From the NCBI GenBank assembly GCA_963743425.1, contig CAVUPU010000001.1:1-64000 (forward strand): DNA of 64,000 nucleotides, written 5' to 3'. Origin of the DNA: JAJVID01 sp963743425 (GTDB lineage Bacteria; Acidobacteriota; Blastocatellia; RBC074). Below the pieces are notes generated by a model. It worked only from the letters and a program-made list of their open reading frames with translations, did no database searches and had not been told where the DNA came from. Below, piece by piece: positions 27,418 through 36,769 of this stretch (position 1 is its first letter; every line of letters starts with the position of its first letter). The translations under genes and the position numbers were made by a program.

Positions 27418-29163
27418 TCACCGCATAAGTTGATGTTTAATCAGGTCTTGCCTGACTACACCCATGATCCTGTCCAGAGCCTCCTGGCGCTTGCTGCGCC
27501 AGAGCATCTTCGCTCCAAGGCGTAGAGCGAAATTTCGGAAGTATTTCCGGATCAGGCATTGCGCCACGGTGTCAAGGCGCGCCTCGACCTGCTCGGTCAG
27601 CGTTTCAAACTCGCGCTCGGAGTAGCCCGGCCACGGCAATTGCTCGACCTCTTTGTCGGCTGAGCCGACCAGCGGAATGATGGGCAGATGCCACTCGCCG
27701 TCATCTTTCTGTACTCTGTATCGTTCTTTGCCCGTTGGATCCCAATCGTCCCAATCGGCAAATAACGGGTTCTTTTTGTTGTTCCCATCCGGGAGCGAGA
27801 AATGTTTGCGGAGGAATTGCTGGCAATTGCGGCGGCCCAGTTGAAAGTCGTGGTCGCGGAAGGCGCGCGACAGCAGACCGCCAAAACCGCCCAGCGAGCT
27901 ACTGGCTATCGAGTTTTCGTCGGGCGCGCCATCCGGCAAATTGCGGCTCGGAGCGATCATAAAGCGGCTGGCGACGTCTTCCTTCAGCGCCAGCGCAATC
28001 TCCTCGGGTTTGAAGCGCGCCTGATTCTTGAGGCTGCCAAACAAGCCGGCAATCACGTTGAGCAGACCGTCTTCAGCCTTGTATTCGCGCTCGAATGGCG
28101 CGGTATTGGGGAAGGGATCAATCAATATTACCGCCCGTTTGGCGTCCTCCGGCGCGCGAGAGTTGTGGTCATCACTACCCATCAAGATGCGGCGCGCCAA
28201 TTCGAGCGGCTCGTTGTTCATCACTCCGCCGTCAACGCAGAGGAACTCATAGGGGTAATTCTCGGGTAAGTTCTCCGGCCAGAAGGGCGGCATCAACATC
28301 GCCTCTTCGCACTGGCATTGGCCTTTTGCGTCAAGCTTGCCCGGCGCGGATATGGGCCATTTGCGCTCGGAGTAATCGTCTTTGATCGTCCCGTTCAGAT
28401 GCGTGAGACGCCGTGTCAGTGTGCGCGGCGCAAGACCGACGGGGAATGCGCCGGTGGCGAGAGCCGCGCCCTTCAGCGCCTCCCAATGGTCAATGAGATC
28501 GGATCGCATCCGATGACGATCCAACGAAAACGCCCCGGCAGCCCCCTTGGAGCCATCGTCGCTGAGGGCGAAATGCATGTAATCGGCGTGCAGCGACATT
28601 CCGTGACCGGCGCGCGTGTTGCCCCTGAGCGTGATGTTGTAGGGGACGCCACGCAGATTGGTGACGGTCAGAATGACGTGAAGGAGATCGGGCAGATAAC
28701 TTCGACCCCTTCCGGTTGGCTTTACATTCAGCGCCGAGTCAGCAATGACGCCGAGGACGGTCGAATCGAGCAGTGATTTGACCTGCGCTTCGGGGGCTTT
28801 CAGGTCGTCGTTGCGCAACAGATGCTCGATGTCAATGCGATTGACCCAACTGTCATAAAGCGGATTGTTGATTTCTTCTCCCGGACGCGGCGGCCCTGTG
28901 ACGGGAGTAAGGTCGCCACAGAGCGCGGCGGTTGCAATGGCCGCCGTCATTCCCCCTGCTGAAGCCCCAGCCATCACCTTGAGCTTGATTTGGTGTGGCG
29001 GCGCGGTTCCCTTGGCTTTGGCTTCTTCCCATTCATCCAGCGCCTGGAGCAGAAAGTCTATAACTCCCGCCGTGTATGCTCCGGCTGAGATGGCGCCGGC
29101 CATGACCAGACCGATTTCAAACGTCCTCCGCTTTCCGGCCGGATCACCGTCACTGTTCGACAT
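27418..29163 (-). CDS. Patatin-like phospholipase
   Basis: 581 aa. N-terminal MAGAISAGAYTAG forms the oxyanion-hole region, VMAGASAGGMTAA holds the nucleophile elbow GASAG, and VDGGVMNNEP holds the Asp of the Ser-Asp dyad (near residue 310). This is the longer 'DUF3376/patatin-related protein' architecture with extra C-terminal helices, found mainly in environmental bacteria. No signal peptide, so probably cytoplasmic or membrane-associated. Start ATG 29163 has AGGAGG 5 bases ahead; the GTG at 29169 overlaps that site. It probably hydrolyses acyl esters of lipids; substrate unknown. Confidence 0.85.
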   Translation of the reverse strand: MSNSDGDPAGKRRTFEIGLVMAGAISAGAYTAGVIDFLLQALDEWEEAKAKGTAPPHQIKLKVMAGASAGGMTAAIATAALCGDLTPVTGPPRPGEEINNPLYDSWVNRIDIEHLLRNDDLKAPEAQVKSLLDSTVLGVIADSALNVKPTGRGRSYLPDLLHVILTVTNLRGVPYNITLRGNTRAGHGMSLHADYMHFALSDDGSKGAAGAFSLDRHRMRSDLIDHWEALKGAALATGAFPVGLAPRTLTRRLTHLNGTIKDDYSERKWPISAPGKLDAKGQCQCEEAMLMPPFWPENLPENYPYEFLCVDGGVMNNEPLELARRILMGSDDHNSRAPEDAKRAVILIDPFPNTAPFEREYKAEDGLLNVIAGLFGSLKNQARFKPEEIALALKEDVASRFMIAPSRNLPDGAPDENSIASSSLGGFGGLLSRAFRDHDFQLGRRNCQQFLRKHFSLPDGNNKKNPLFADWDDWDPTGKERYRVQKDDGEWHLPIIPLVGSADKEVEQLPWPGYSEREFETLTEQVEARLDTVAQCLIRKYFRNFALRLGAKMLWRSKRQEALDRIMGVVRQDLIKHQLMR

Positions 29164-29244
29164 ATTCACCTCCTGTCGGGCAAAAAAGACTAGCTGTGGT
29201 TAAGGCGTATCTGAATTCCGAATAACGCTGAGACAGCGCAAACC

Positions 29245-29967
29245 TTAAGCCAAGCTGACCGGTCTGTCAATTTCTTTCTTTTCCGATAGCGGCGTCAGCA
29301 GCGCCGCGCAATACTCTTCCGGCGTGTTGACGTTGACGAAGAACCGTTCAGCGTCGCGCAGACGCGCGAATTCGGCGAAACCGACCTGCCGCGTTGGCGC
29401 CCGTGAGTAGAGCAGATCGACCTTGAGTTCATTCGCCGCGAGCATCTGTTTGACAACCGCTTCCAGTGATTGATGATAGATCGCCGCGAGAGGCTGCAGG
29501 CGATTCGATTGATCGAGCGGAACCGTGACATCAGGGGGAGTGGGGAGTGGGGAATGGGGAATGGGGGTTTGATGCGCGTCGCAGAGAAATGACAGGAACT
29601 CTGTTGTGATGAACGGAAGGTCGCAGGCCAGGATCAGCGCCGATTCGTTCGCCACGCAATGCGCGAGCGCCGTGTGGATTCCGCCGAGCGGGCCGAAGTG
29701 GTCGTGCAGATCGAAGATCAACTTCGCCTCGCAGGACCCGGCCAGTTTCTCATATCGCTCGATCTGAGGATTGGCGGCGTTGACGATTATTCCCAAACGA
29801 CCGACGGCGAGTCTGGCCGCGGCGATCACCCGCTCGATCATCGGGACGCCGTCAATTTCGAGCCAGGCCTTGTCCCGTTTCATTCGCGAGCTTCGACCGC
29901 CGGCCTGAATGAACCCCCGGATTGCGGATTGCGGATTGCGGATTGCGGATTGTTGTTCGGTATTCAT
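29245..29967 (-). CDS. mobA: Molybdenum cofactor guanylyltransferase carrying repeat-derived insertions
   Basis: 240 aa nucleotidyltransferase. The family start FIQAGGRSSRMKRDKAWLEI gives the GTP-binding GGxSxRMxxDK signature, followed by FGPLGGIHTAL and ACDLPF. MobA joins GMP to molybdopterin to make the guanine-dinucleotide cofactor. Two parts are repeat DNA in frame: residues 6-17 (QSAIRNPQSAIR) are encoded by GGATTGC heptamers at 29919-29952, and TPIPHSPLPTPP in a surface loop after ACDLPF is encoded by GGGGAGT/GGGGAAT heptamers at 29534-29567. A start further inside is not available before the signature, so the native start may have been displaced. The core motifs are intact, so activity is plausible. 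Confidence 0.85.
   Translation of the reverse strand: MNTEQQSAIRNPQSAIRGFIQAGGRSSRMKRDKAWLEIDGVPMIERVIAAARLAVGRLGIIVNAANPQIERYEKLAGSCEAKLIFDLHDHFGPLGGIHTALAHCVANESALILACDLPFITTEFLSFLCDAHQTPIPHSPLPTPPDVTVPLDQSNRLQPLAAIYHQSLEAVVKQMLAANELKVDLLYSRAPTRQVGFAEFARLRDAERFFVNVNTPEEYCAALLTPLSEKKEIDRPVSLA
29534..29567. repeat. GGGGAGT/GGGGAAT heptamer array inside mobA
   Basis: Two GGGGAGT and two GGGGAAT units in tandem, inside coding sequence and in frame. The same heptamer occurs at 40059-40078 and 60795-60828. Confidence 0.9.
29919..29952. repeat. GGATTGC heptamer array (4.9 units) at mobA 5' end
   Basis: Nearly five perfect tandem units encoding the extra N-terminal residues of MobA. The same unit occurs at 31072-31103 and on both sides of the clpB-grpE gap (40081-40231). 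Confidence 0.92.
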
Positions 29968-30088
29968 CTAATGCGCAGGGGCTTTACCAGCCATTGCGCG
30001 GCTTGGGCCAATGTTCGCGCCTTGCTTTTACTTATAGCGCCACCGCCGGGAGGGTAAATTACACAATGAGATTTATCTTCATCTCACA

Positions 30089-30544
30089 TCAATATTGCGG
30101 AACGGCCGCTAGTTTTCCTTGAAACCTGTACACCAAACAAAGTAGATCGCCTATAGAGGTTGAAGGAATGGCCCCTTCCGACATCTCGTTGTTAGAGAGA
30201 ACCAGCAGATATTCGATTGAGCCATCGGGCAGGATTTCAATTTCAAGCTCGAGTTCGTCTTGTCGCAGTTCGATTTGAATACCACCTCCGGGCACAGGGA
30301 AAAGTTGCGGATTCGGAAGGTCAAGATATGAGAGAATGGTTAAAACGTCGGAAACGCGTTCGACAGCAGGTTGTTGAATTGGGTGACTTCCATAGCCATC
30401 CCAGCCGGACGGCAACTGAGCCAGTTCCGTGACTTTTCTTAGAGATAAACGAAGCCAAGGGTTGGCCTGCGCCAATGGCGTTACTCCGCCCCATTGCGGC
30501 TCGGGGTTCAGACTATAGAAAGGCTGCGCTGTTGCAAGTGACAT
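30089..30544 (-). CDS. Hypothetical protein, partner of a TIGR04255-type gene
   Basis: 151 aa from the ATG at 30544, which has AGGAGG 6 bases upstream. No known domain recognised. Visible features: LPSGWDGYGSHPIQQPAVERV near residue 50, a motif often seen in small proteins that follow TIGR04255 genes, and a C-terminal acidic beta region (RQDELELEIEILPDGSIEYLL). Its ATG overlaps the stop of the decayed TIGR04255 gene by one base (TAATG), so the two were translationally coupled. The pair could be a toxin-antitoxin-like or defence unit; that is speculation from linkage. Confidence 0.6.
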   Translation of the reverse strand: MSLATAQPFYSLNPEPQWGGVTPLAQANPWLRLSLRKVTELAQLPSGWDGYGSHPIQQPAVERVSDVLTILSYLDLPNPQLFPVPGGGIQIELRQDELELEIEILPDGSIEYLLVLSNNEMSEGAIPSTSIGDLLCLVYRFQGKLAAVPQY

Positions 30545-30932
30545 TATTGCCTCCTTTCCCACTGGCCGTGCATTTTGGCCGATGTAAAATCATTGAATCC
30601 ATTAACTGCCCATTGATGTCCTAAATCAATGGCTTTCAAAGCGTCAGCAAAATCAGGTGAACTTGGGATCACTTTCGCCGTTATCTGTACGTTATCTGTA
30701 CGTTATCTGTAAAGGATAATTCTTGCCTGCCAGGCGCATCGAAAATCTCGATTTGAGAATTTAAGGGCGGGTTGACCGAACAGTGCTGGTATTCGTTTCT
30801 GACCTGTCCCCAAAAGAGGCCGAAGTGCGGAAGAATCCAATTGGGAAGTTCGGAGAACTCCACGCCTATAACCATCTCGACTACGGGGGGCTTATCGAAT
30901 TTTGGTAAAGACTGACTAGGCGCATTCTTCAT
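30544..30932 (-). pseudogene. TIGR04255 family gene, internally deleted and disrupted by an 11-bp duplication
   Basis: The N-terminus (KPPVVEMVIGVEFSELPNW, HFGLFWGQVRNEY) and the C-terminus (AIDLGHQWAVNGFNDFTSAK, ending MHGQWERRQ) match the two ends of TIGR04255 proteins, which are normally about 250-270 aa. Only about 120 codons lie between the ends, so a central block is missing. In addition an 11-base unit ACGTACAGATA is present twice in tandem (near 30684-30705), creating a stop after residue 83; removing one copy joins the two parts in one frame that ends in TAA overlapping the next ATG. Two independent lesions indicate true decay. Confidence 0.7.
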
Positions 30933-31071
30933 GGGGTCACCACGATGTTTATTCGTAATTTTGATTTAGGGCTACAGACCACTGAGATCTCCAAATCATC
31001 ATAATAGTTGGAGCAAAATTGGCAAAGAATATCAAAGCGCATCTTTTACCTTATCTCAACATGTTTCTCAA

Positions 31072-31103
31072 AATCCGCAATCCGCAATCCGCAATCCGCA
31101 ATC
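31072..31103. repeat. AATCCGC heptamer array (4.5 units)
   Basis: Tandem AATCCGC (= complement of GGATTGC), about 70 bases before the S55 gene. Rest of the 30933-31176 gap shows no recognisable feature. Confidence 0.9.
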
Positions 31104-31176
31104 GCTTATGCTATATTCCCCGGCAAGATTGCATTATGCGCAATCGGCGAGTTCCAGATCAAAGAGGTGACAGAAC

Positions 31177-33077
31177 ATGAAGCGAATGGCGACGCTGATT
31201 TCCCTGATTATTTTGGCGGCGACTAATGTCCTTGCTCAGTCCATGTCCCAAACGGGGCAGGGCAAGCAGTCAAAGGCCGAATTTTTCCCTATCGACCAGG
31301 TCAAACCCGGAATGCGCGCAGTCGGGTACACGGTCTTTTCCGGCGCCGAGCCTAAAAAGTTCGACGTCGAGATTCTCGGCGTGCTGAAAGGGTTTCCGAA
31401 TCCGCAGCAGAAGCGCCGTTGTGTCGCGACTGCTCGGCGACGAGGTCAGTCACACCGGAGTCTTTCAGGGGATGAGCGGAAGCCCCGTCTATATTGACGG
31501 AAAACTGCTCGGCGCGGTCGCGTTCGGCTTTCAGTTCGCCAAAGACCCGATCGCGGGCATCATGCCGATTCAATACATGATCGATACCTTCGAGGAGAAG
31601 CAGGGCGGCGACGGCAAGGGACGCCAGTCGGGGCAATCAGGGCGGCAGGGCCAGCCCCGGCAGGTCTCGTTCTCCGAGATTTCATTCAACGAGAACTCGC
31701 GCGAGTTCGCTGAGTTCGTAAAGAGTGTGAGCGGCGCAGGCAATTCCGGCGGACAGGCCGTGAGCGCGCCGGCCTCAGTGTTTGGCGGCCAGGTCCTGAC
31801 GCCGATCGCCACTCCGCTGGCGATCACGGGCGTATCGCCGGAAGTGGTCTCGCGATTCGCGCCGATCTTTCAATCGTGGGGCTTCGCGCCGGTGGCCGGC
31901 GCGGGGGGCGCGGCGGAGATGTCCGAATTGAAGAAGGCCGACGCGAACACCCTGAGACCGGGTTCTACGATCATCGTGCCGCTGGTGCGCGGCGATTACT
32001 CGCTGGCCGCCGCCGGGACTGTGACATATCGCGACGGCAATCGCATCTACGCTTTCGGCCATCCATTCCTCAGCTTGGGCGTTTTGGAACTCCCGATGCA
32101 CGAGGGCGAGGTCGTGACTGTGATGTCGTCGAACGCGACCTCGTTCAAGATGAGCGTTCCGACGGCGATGGTCGGCACGCTGCGCGGCGACCGGTCGCCG
32201 GGGATTTACGGCGAACTGGGCGTGGCGCCGCGAATGATCCCGGTCGAGATCAATCTGAAGACCAGCCGGGGCGAGGATCGCAAATATCAAGTTCGATGTG
32301 GTCGCCGACCGTTTTCTGACCCCGCTTCTGATGCAGATGACCATGCTATCGACCATCGCCTCGACCGAACGCACCATCGGCGATTCGACTCTGCAGATTC
32401 GCGGACGGATCAAGATCAAAGGGCTGCCGGATGTGGAGCTTGAGAACCGCCTGTCGTCCTCCTTCAATGCCCCGCTGGCCGCGGCGTTCGCCACGTCGCA
32501 ACCGATCAGCGCCATTTTCAACAGCGGCTTCAAAGACCTGCAGTTCGAGAAGCTGGTTTACGACATAACATCGCGCGACTCGCGCAGCACGGGCCAGCTC
32601 GACCATCTGTGGATCAACAGCACGGACGTCAGGCCCGGCGAGAAGATAGAGATTCAGGCCTTCGCCCGAACCGAGGGCGGCGGCGAATATGTCGAGCGCA
32701 TCCCGTTGGAGATCCCGAAGGACGCGCCCATCGGACAGTTGCAGATCATCGTCGGCGACGGCGGCTCGATTCAGGCCCTGGAGCCTCGCGCCGGGTTGAC
32801 GCCGAAATCGCTCGATCAACTGGTGCGCGAGATGAATAAGATTCGCAAATCGGACCGGCTCTACGTCCGGCTGGCCCGCGCCGAGAGCGGCGCCGTCATC
32901 AAGAATGAAGAGATGCCGAGCCTCCCGCCGTCAGTCCTGGCGACGCTCGGTTCCGACCGCACCATCGGCGGTTACTCGCTGACGCGTTCGGCCACGATCT
33001 TTGAAAAAGAGATCGCGCCGGCGGAGTTCGTGATCTCCGGACAAAAAACACTGACGGTCAATGTAGTCAATCCATAA
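31177..33077 (+). pseudogene. SpoIVB peptidase S55-domain secreted protein (two frameshifts)
   Basis: Begins with a signal peptide (MATLISLIILAATNVLA) and GAGGTGA 6 bases before the ATG. The S55 core is seen across frames: MRAVGYTVFSG, GVFQGMSGSPVYIDGKLLG with the Ser of GMSGSP, and YAFGHPFLSLG. The C-terminal part (FARTEGGGEYVERIPLEIP) is a beta-rich domain. Frame changes at 31411-31412 and 32288-32291 each reflect one extra base; with both removed the product is 632 aa and reads NPQQSAVVSRLLGDE and YKFDVVADRFLTPLL across the joins. S55 proteins of non-sporulating bacteria are secreted and poorly characterised. It may be a pseudogene, or the errors may lie in the sequence. Confidence 0.75.
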
Positions 33078-33091
33078 GGCGCCGACGCATA

Positions 33092-33238
33092 ATGGAAACG
33101 ATTTGGGATGCGCTGACGCCGGCTCAGGTTTTCGATGCGCTGGCTTATTATCACGATCATCGTGAGGATATAGATCGGCTGCGCTGGGAAAATAGTTACG
33201 AATATTGGAAAGAACATCAAGCTGATGCCGCAGCCTGA
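33092..33238 (+). pseudogene. DUF433-type antitoxin C-terminal fragment
   Basis: 48 codons: the product starts METIWDALTPAQVFDALAYY and continues HDHREDIDRLRWENSYEYW, closely matching the C-terminal half of DUF433 antitoxins ('LTxAxVxxALAYYxDHxxEID'). The N-terminal DNA-binding half is missing, so this is probably a remnant; an ATG by chance opens it. It lies in the gap between two frameshifted genes, together with the fragment that follows. Confidence 0.5.
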
Positions 33239-33240
33239 TA

Positions 33241-33336
33241 TTACAAAACTTCATCCGACGGCTGTTGAAACTTCTGCAAACGATTCCTGCTCACCAACTC
33301 AAGAATCAAGTTCGCTGGCTCAACGACTTCAATTAA
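33241..33336 (+). pseudogene. Fragment of a possible partner toxin gene
   Basis: A short open frame without a start, LQNFIRRLLKLLQTIPAHQL and on to LNDFN then TAA, follows the DUF433 fragment directly. Position after an antitoxin remnant suggests the tail of its toxin (DUF433 partners are often PIN-like DUF5615 proteins), but sequence support is weak. Confidence 0.25.
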
Positions 33337-33353
33337 CGGTAAGTTTAAAAATC

Positions 33354-35563
33354 ATGCGTAAAACTTTCCTCTTAGTAATCTCACTCTGCATTATTTCATT
33401 CTGGATCGTTTCGGCTTCTGCAGGCGGCCCGGTCTTCTGGCGCGTCAACACCCGCGCCGAGATCGAAAGAGGCGACGCCCGCGGCGTTTCGATCGCCGAC
33501 AATGGCTCGCTCACGCTGGCGCCCGCGCTGATCGAAGTCTTCGACACCAAACAGGCTTACATCTGGTCGGTCGCCGCCGACAAGGCTGGCAATATCTATC
33601 TGGGCACCGGGCACGAAGGGCGCGTCTTCAAGGTCGATCCGTCGGGCAAGGGGACGCTGCTCTATAAAACTTCCGAGCTTGACGTGATGTCGCTGGCTGT
33701 TGACGCGCAGGGCAATGTTTACGCGGGCACGTCGCCGGACGGCAAGATATACCGCATCGCGCCCAGCGGCGAAGCGAAGGTCTTCTTCGAGCCGAACACG
33801 AAATACATCTGGTCGCTGGCCTTCGACGGTCAGGGACGATTGCTTGTGGGGACGGGTGACAAGGGCGTGATCTACCGTGTCAACGCCGACGGGACCGGCG
33901 CGCCGTTCGTGCGCCACTTCGCAAACCAATATCACCGCGCTGCGGGTCGCTCCATCAGGCGCCATCATCGCCGGGACCGATCCCGGCGGGCTGGTGATGC
34001 GGATTTCGCCCGAAGGCAAGGTCTTCACGCTCTTCGATTCGTCACAACGCGAGATACGCGACCTGGCGCTGGGGCGCAACGATGAAATATACGCGCTGGC
34101 CCTGGCCGAATCGGCCGGGAGTGGCGCGATGAACACCGCTCCGGCAGCCGCTCCAGTCGCGCCCACGACGCTCCCGCCGAACTCCGGCGAGGATGGCAGC
34201 GTGACCATCACGATCAGCGACATACAGGTGATTGACGCTTCGAGCTCGACGCCTTCGGCCTCTTCATCCATCGGCAGCCAATCGAAGAGCGCCGTCTACC
34301 GGCTCGACGCCAACGGATTGAGCGATTTGATCTGGGATTCCAGAGAGGCCGTGGCGTTCGCGCTCAGCCGCCGACGGCGACGGACGGGTGCTGGTCGGCA
34401 CTGGGCAGAAAGGTCGAATCTACCAGGCGGCGGCGGGCGAGAAGCCGACGCTGATAGCCCAAACTTCCGAGGCGCAGACTTCGCGGCTCATTCGCGCGGG
34501 CGCCGGAGGGGATCAGCTCTTCGCCGCGGCGTCGAATCTGGGCAAGCTATTCAGACTGTCGAACGAAACAGCGGCGAGCGGGACTTACACTTCATCCGTG
34601 CGCGACGCTCAGACCTCCGCGACCTGGGGGCGAGTGTCGTGGGTGGGTGAAGGCTCGATCGAATTGCAGACTCGCAGCGGCAATATCAGCAATCCGGATT
34701 CGACCTGGAGCGACTGGTCGGCGCCGATCACGGTCACGGACGGCGACTCGATCAAAAGCCCTCCGGCGCGCTTCATTCAATGGCGCGCCACGTTGAAGAA
34801 GACTCCCAACTCCCCTTCGCCGCGTCTGCGCGAAGTCACAGTCTCATACCTGCCGCGAAATCTCGCGCCGAAGATCAACTCGATCAACGCCCTGCCGGCG
34901 GGAGTGTCGCTGCAGGCCCTGCCGCAACAGCAACCCGACGGCGGCGCCGATCAGGCCGGACTCGACCCTTCGATTCTCGGCGCAATGGCGCAGATTCCGC
35001 CCCGCCGGGTCTTTCAGCGCGGAGCGATCTCGCTGCAATGGCAGGCCGAGGACAGGAACGGCGATACGATCGAATATTCGGTCTACTATCGCGACGCTTC
35101 GAACATCGGCGGCGAATTCTATCCGCTCAAGACCGGCTTGCGCGATAACTATTACACCATTGACCCCAATGCGCTGCCCGACGGACGATATGTATTCAAA
35201 ATCGTCGCGTCGGATGAGGCGTCGAACCCAGCCGCACAATCGCTCAAGGACGAACAGGAGACCGAGCCGATCGAGGTGGACAACCTGCCGCCCGCCGTTG
35301 CCGCCGACGCCCCGCGCGCCAACGGCTCGAACGTCGAGATCGTGTTCCGGGCCGCCGACGCGACCTCGATCATCCGCAGGGCGGAATACCAGATCGACGG
35401 CGGCCCGTGGAAGACGGTCTTTCCGGTTGACGGCATCGCCGATTCGAAGCGCGAGGAATTCCGCGTGGCGCTGGTATTGGCCGATAAGAAACCGCACGTC
35501 GTCGCCTTGCGCGCGTTCGACGCGAACGCGAATGTCGGGAGCGCGCAGGCGACTGTAAAATGA
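33354..35563 (+). pseudogene. Secreted beta-propeller protein (two frameshifts)
   Basis: Signal peptide MRKTFLLVISLCIISFWIVS at the start, then repeats of the kind 'VAADKAGNIYLGTGHEGRVFKVD', each about 45 residues, typical of a WD40/PQQ-like propeller, followed by a long linker and a C-terminal beta-sandwich ending RAFDANANVGSAQATVK. Frame changes at 33914-33915 and 34366-34370 each correct by removing one base, giving FVRTSQTNITALRVAPSG and AFALSADGDGRVLVGTG across the joins and a 735-aa product. Probably a periplasmic or surface protein of unknown binding partner. Confidence 0.7.
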
Positions 35564-35649
35564 CTCTCGACTGAAACAGCGCCGCTAAACCGCGTTTAAG
35601 ATGGAGGTTGGACGCCGGTTGTTGTTTTGCCATGCGGGTGTCTTTTTAA

Positions 35650-35841
35650 TTTACCGCCTTAGCACTAGATGTAACGCATGCTTTAGAGACCGGAGAGATT
35701 CTGCGCGCGCCGGAATGGGACGGCGAAAATGGCAGATGGAAGTACCGGGTCGAGGGAAAAGACCTGGAAGGCGACGGGTTGACGGCGATTACAGTGATTA
35801 TCGAAGCAACCTCGACGCTGCTCATAGTCACTGTTTTCTAA
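35650..35841 (+). pseudogene. 5'-truncated DUF4258-type toxin remnant
   Basis: An open frame without start codon, preceded by TAA at 35647, ends in TAA at 35839-35841. The product LETGEILRAPEWDGENGRWK, then YRVEGKDLEGDGLTAITVII, matches the C-terminal part of DUF4258 proteins encoded just before MqsA/YgiT-type zinc-finger antitoxins. The N-terminal third is absent from all frames upstream. The AGGAGG for the antitoxin overlaps its end, so the pair was once an operon. Toxin activity is probably lost. Confidence 0.55.
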
Positions 35842-35854
35842 AAGGAGGCTGAAC

Positions 35855-36385
35855 ATGAAGTGCGGGCGATGCGGGGGCAAGACGATAATCAAAAGAGGTG
35901 ACTATAAGTACGTCGAAAGCGGTCTTGATAATGTGTACCTCAAGAATATCGAGTTGCGCGTTTGCGAGTCCTGCAACGCTGTGACGCCCCGCATCAGTCG
36001 GATAAACGAATTGCATGCCATTATTGGACGCGCCATCGCTTTGAAGACTGAGCCCTTGTCCGGGGCTGAAGCCAGGTATTTGCGCAAGCATCTCGGCCTT
36101 AGGGGGAGAGAGTGGGCCTCGTTGTTGCACGTAGACGTGGCGACACTTTCGCGCTGGGAGGGAGAGCAACAGGAAATCGGCTCGCAATCAGATCTCTTGA
36201 TGCGGGCATTCTATTTCATCGTGCTTGCCGAGCGACAAGGGAAGCCGTTGCCGGAGCGCATTATGGAGAGAATTGCAGCCATCGCTCAGCGCGAAGAAGA
36301 CGAACTAGCGGTGATCATCAATCCGGAGAATCCGCCATCATACCTGTATCGCCCGCAATCCGAGATGGTGGCCGCTTCCTGTTAG
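35855..36385 (+). CDS. MqsA/YgiT-like zinc-finger antitoxin with HTH domain
   Basis: 176 aa. CGRCGG (residues 3-8) and CESCNA (near 38) form the zinc finger; residues about 70-110 hold an Xre-type helix-turn-helix (LSGAEARYLRKHLGLRGREW, LLHVDVATLSRWE), as in MqsA/YgiT-type antitoxins that bind toxin by the zinc domain and their own operator by the HTH. AGGAGG is 7 bases before the ATG. A longer C-terminal tail than MqsA (131 aa in E. coli) follows the HTH. Its toxin partner upstream is truncated, so this is probably an orphan antitoxin that may still act as a repressor. A terminator follows at 36408. Confidence 0.75.
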   Translation: MKCGRCGGKTIIKRGDYKYVESGLDNVYLKNIELRVCESCNAVTPRISRINELHAIIGRAIALKTEPLSGAEARYLRKHLGLRGREWASLLHVDVATLSRWEGEQQEIGSQSDLLMRAFYFIVLAERQGKPLPERIMERIAAIAQREEDELAVIINPENPPSYLYRPQSEMVAASC

Positions 36386-36407
36386 CCTTATCAGCTTGTG
36401 TGTATCG

Positions 36408-36439
36408 AAAGCCTGCCAGTATCGCTTGGCGGGCTTTTT
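36408..36439 (+). terminator. Rho-independent terminator after the antitoxin gene
   Basis: Stem AAAGCCTGCCA (36408-36418) with TGGCGGGCTTT (36427-36437), one mismatch, 8-base loop, followed by T residues. The remaining sequence to the heat-shock promoter (36440-36713) shows nothing recognisable. Confidence 0.75.
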
Positions 36440-36713
36440 CATATTCTACGCCGCGCTCGACCTGCTGTGGGATTGGGACGAAAAAGTAGTGACACTACGC
36501 CTAATTGGCTAATACCGTCTGAAGCGTACAGAACGTGCGCTAATCCCATTCCCATTATCAAGTTAATGATCTATTTTCCTAATCTGTTAATGTAGATTGC
36601 TCTGGCCTTGGATAGTTCTTCTCGTGGCCAATGGTGAATTCATTTCCTGACCTACTAACTCCAAACTATTTAAAGATCAAAACGGCAAACTTGAAATTTT
36701 TTCGACAAGATTC

Positions 36714-36742
36714 TTGACAATAGAAGACTCAGGTTTTATATT
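36714..36742 (+). promoter_or_regulatory. Sigma-70-type promoter for hsp20
   Basis: TTGACA at 36714-36719 and TATATT at 36737-36742 with a 17-base spacer, 109 bases before the hsp20 start. Near-consensus. Transcription would start around 36749, inside the palindrome that follows. Confidence 0.7.
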
Positions 36743-36746
36743 GCGT

Positions 36747-36769
36747 CTGTCCTCAAGGCTTGAGGACAG
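36747..36769 (+). promoter_or_regulatory. Perfect 11-bp palindrome at the predicted +1 of hsp20
   Basis: CTGTCCTCAAG (36747-36757), one G, CTTGAGGACAG (36759-36769). Position over the start site suggests a repressor operator; CTCAAG/CTTGAG is the half-site word of the HspR HAIR box (CTTGAGT-N7-ACTCAAG) but in inverted order and spacing, so identity with HAIR is not claimed. It could alternatively act as a 5' RNA hairpin. Confidence 0.6.

Noticed and set aside
35601..35852. 83-codon Arg-rich frame before the antitoxin
   Set aside because: Out of frame with the DUF4258-like sequence and without known motifs; a shadow of the remnant.
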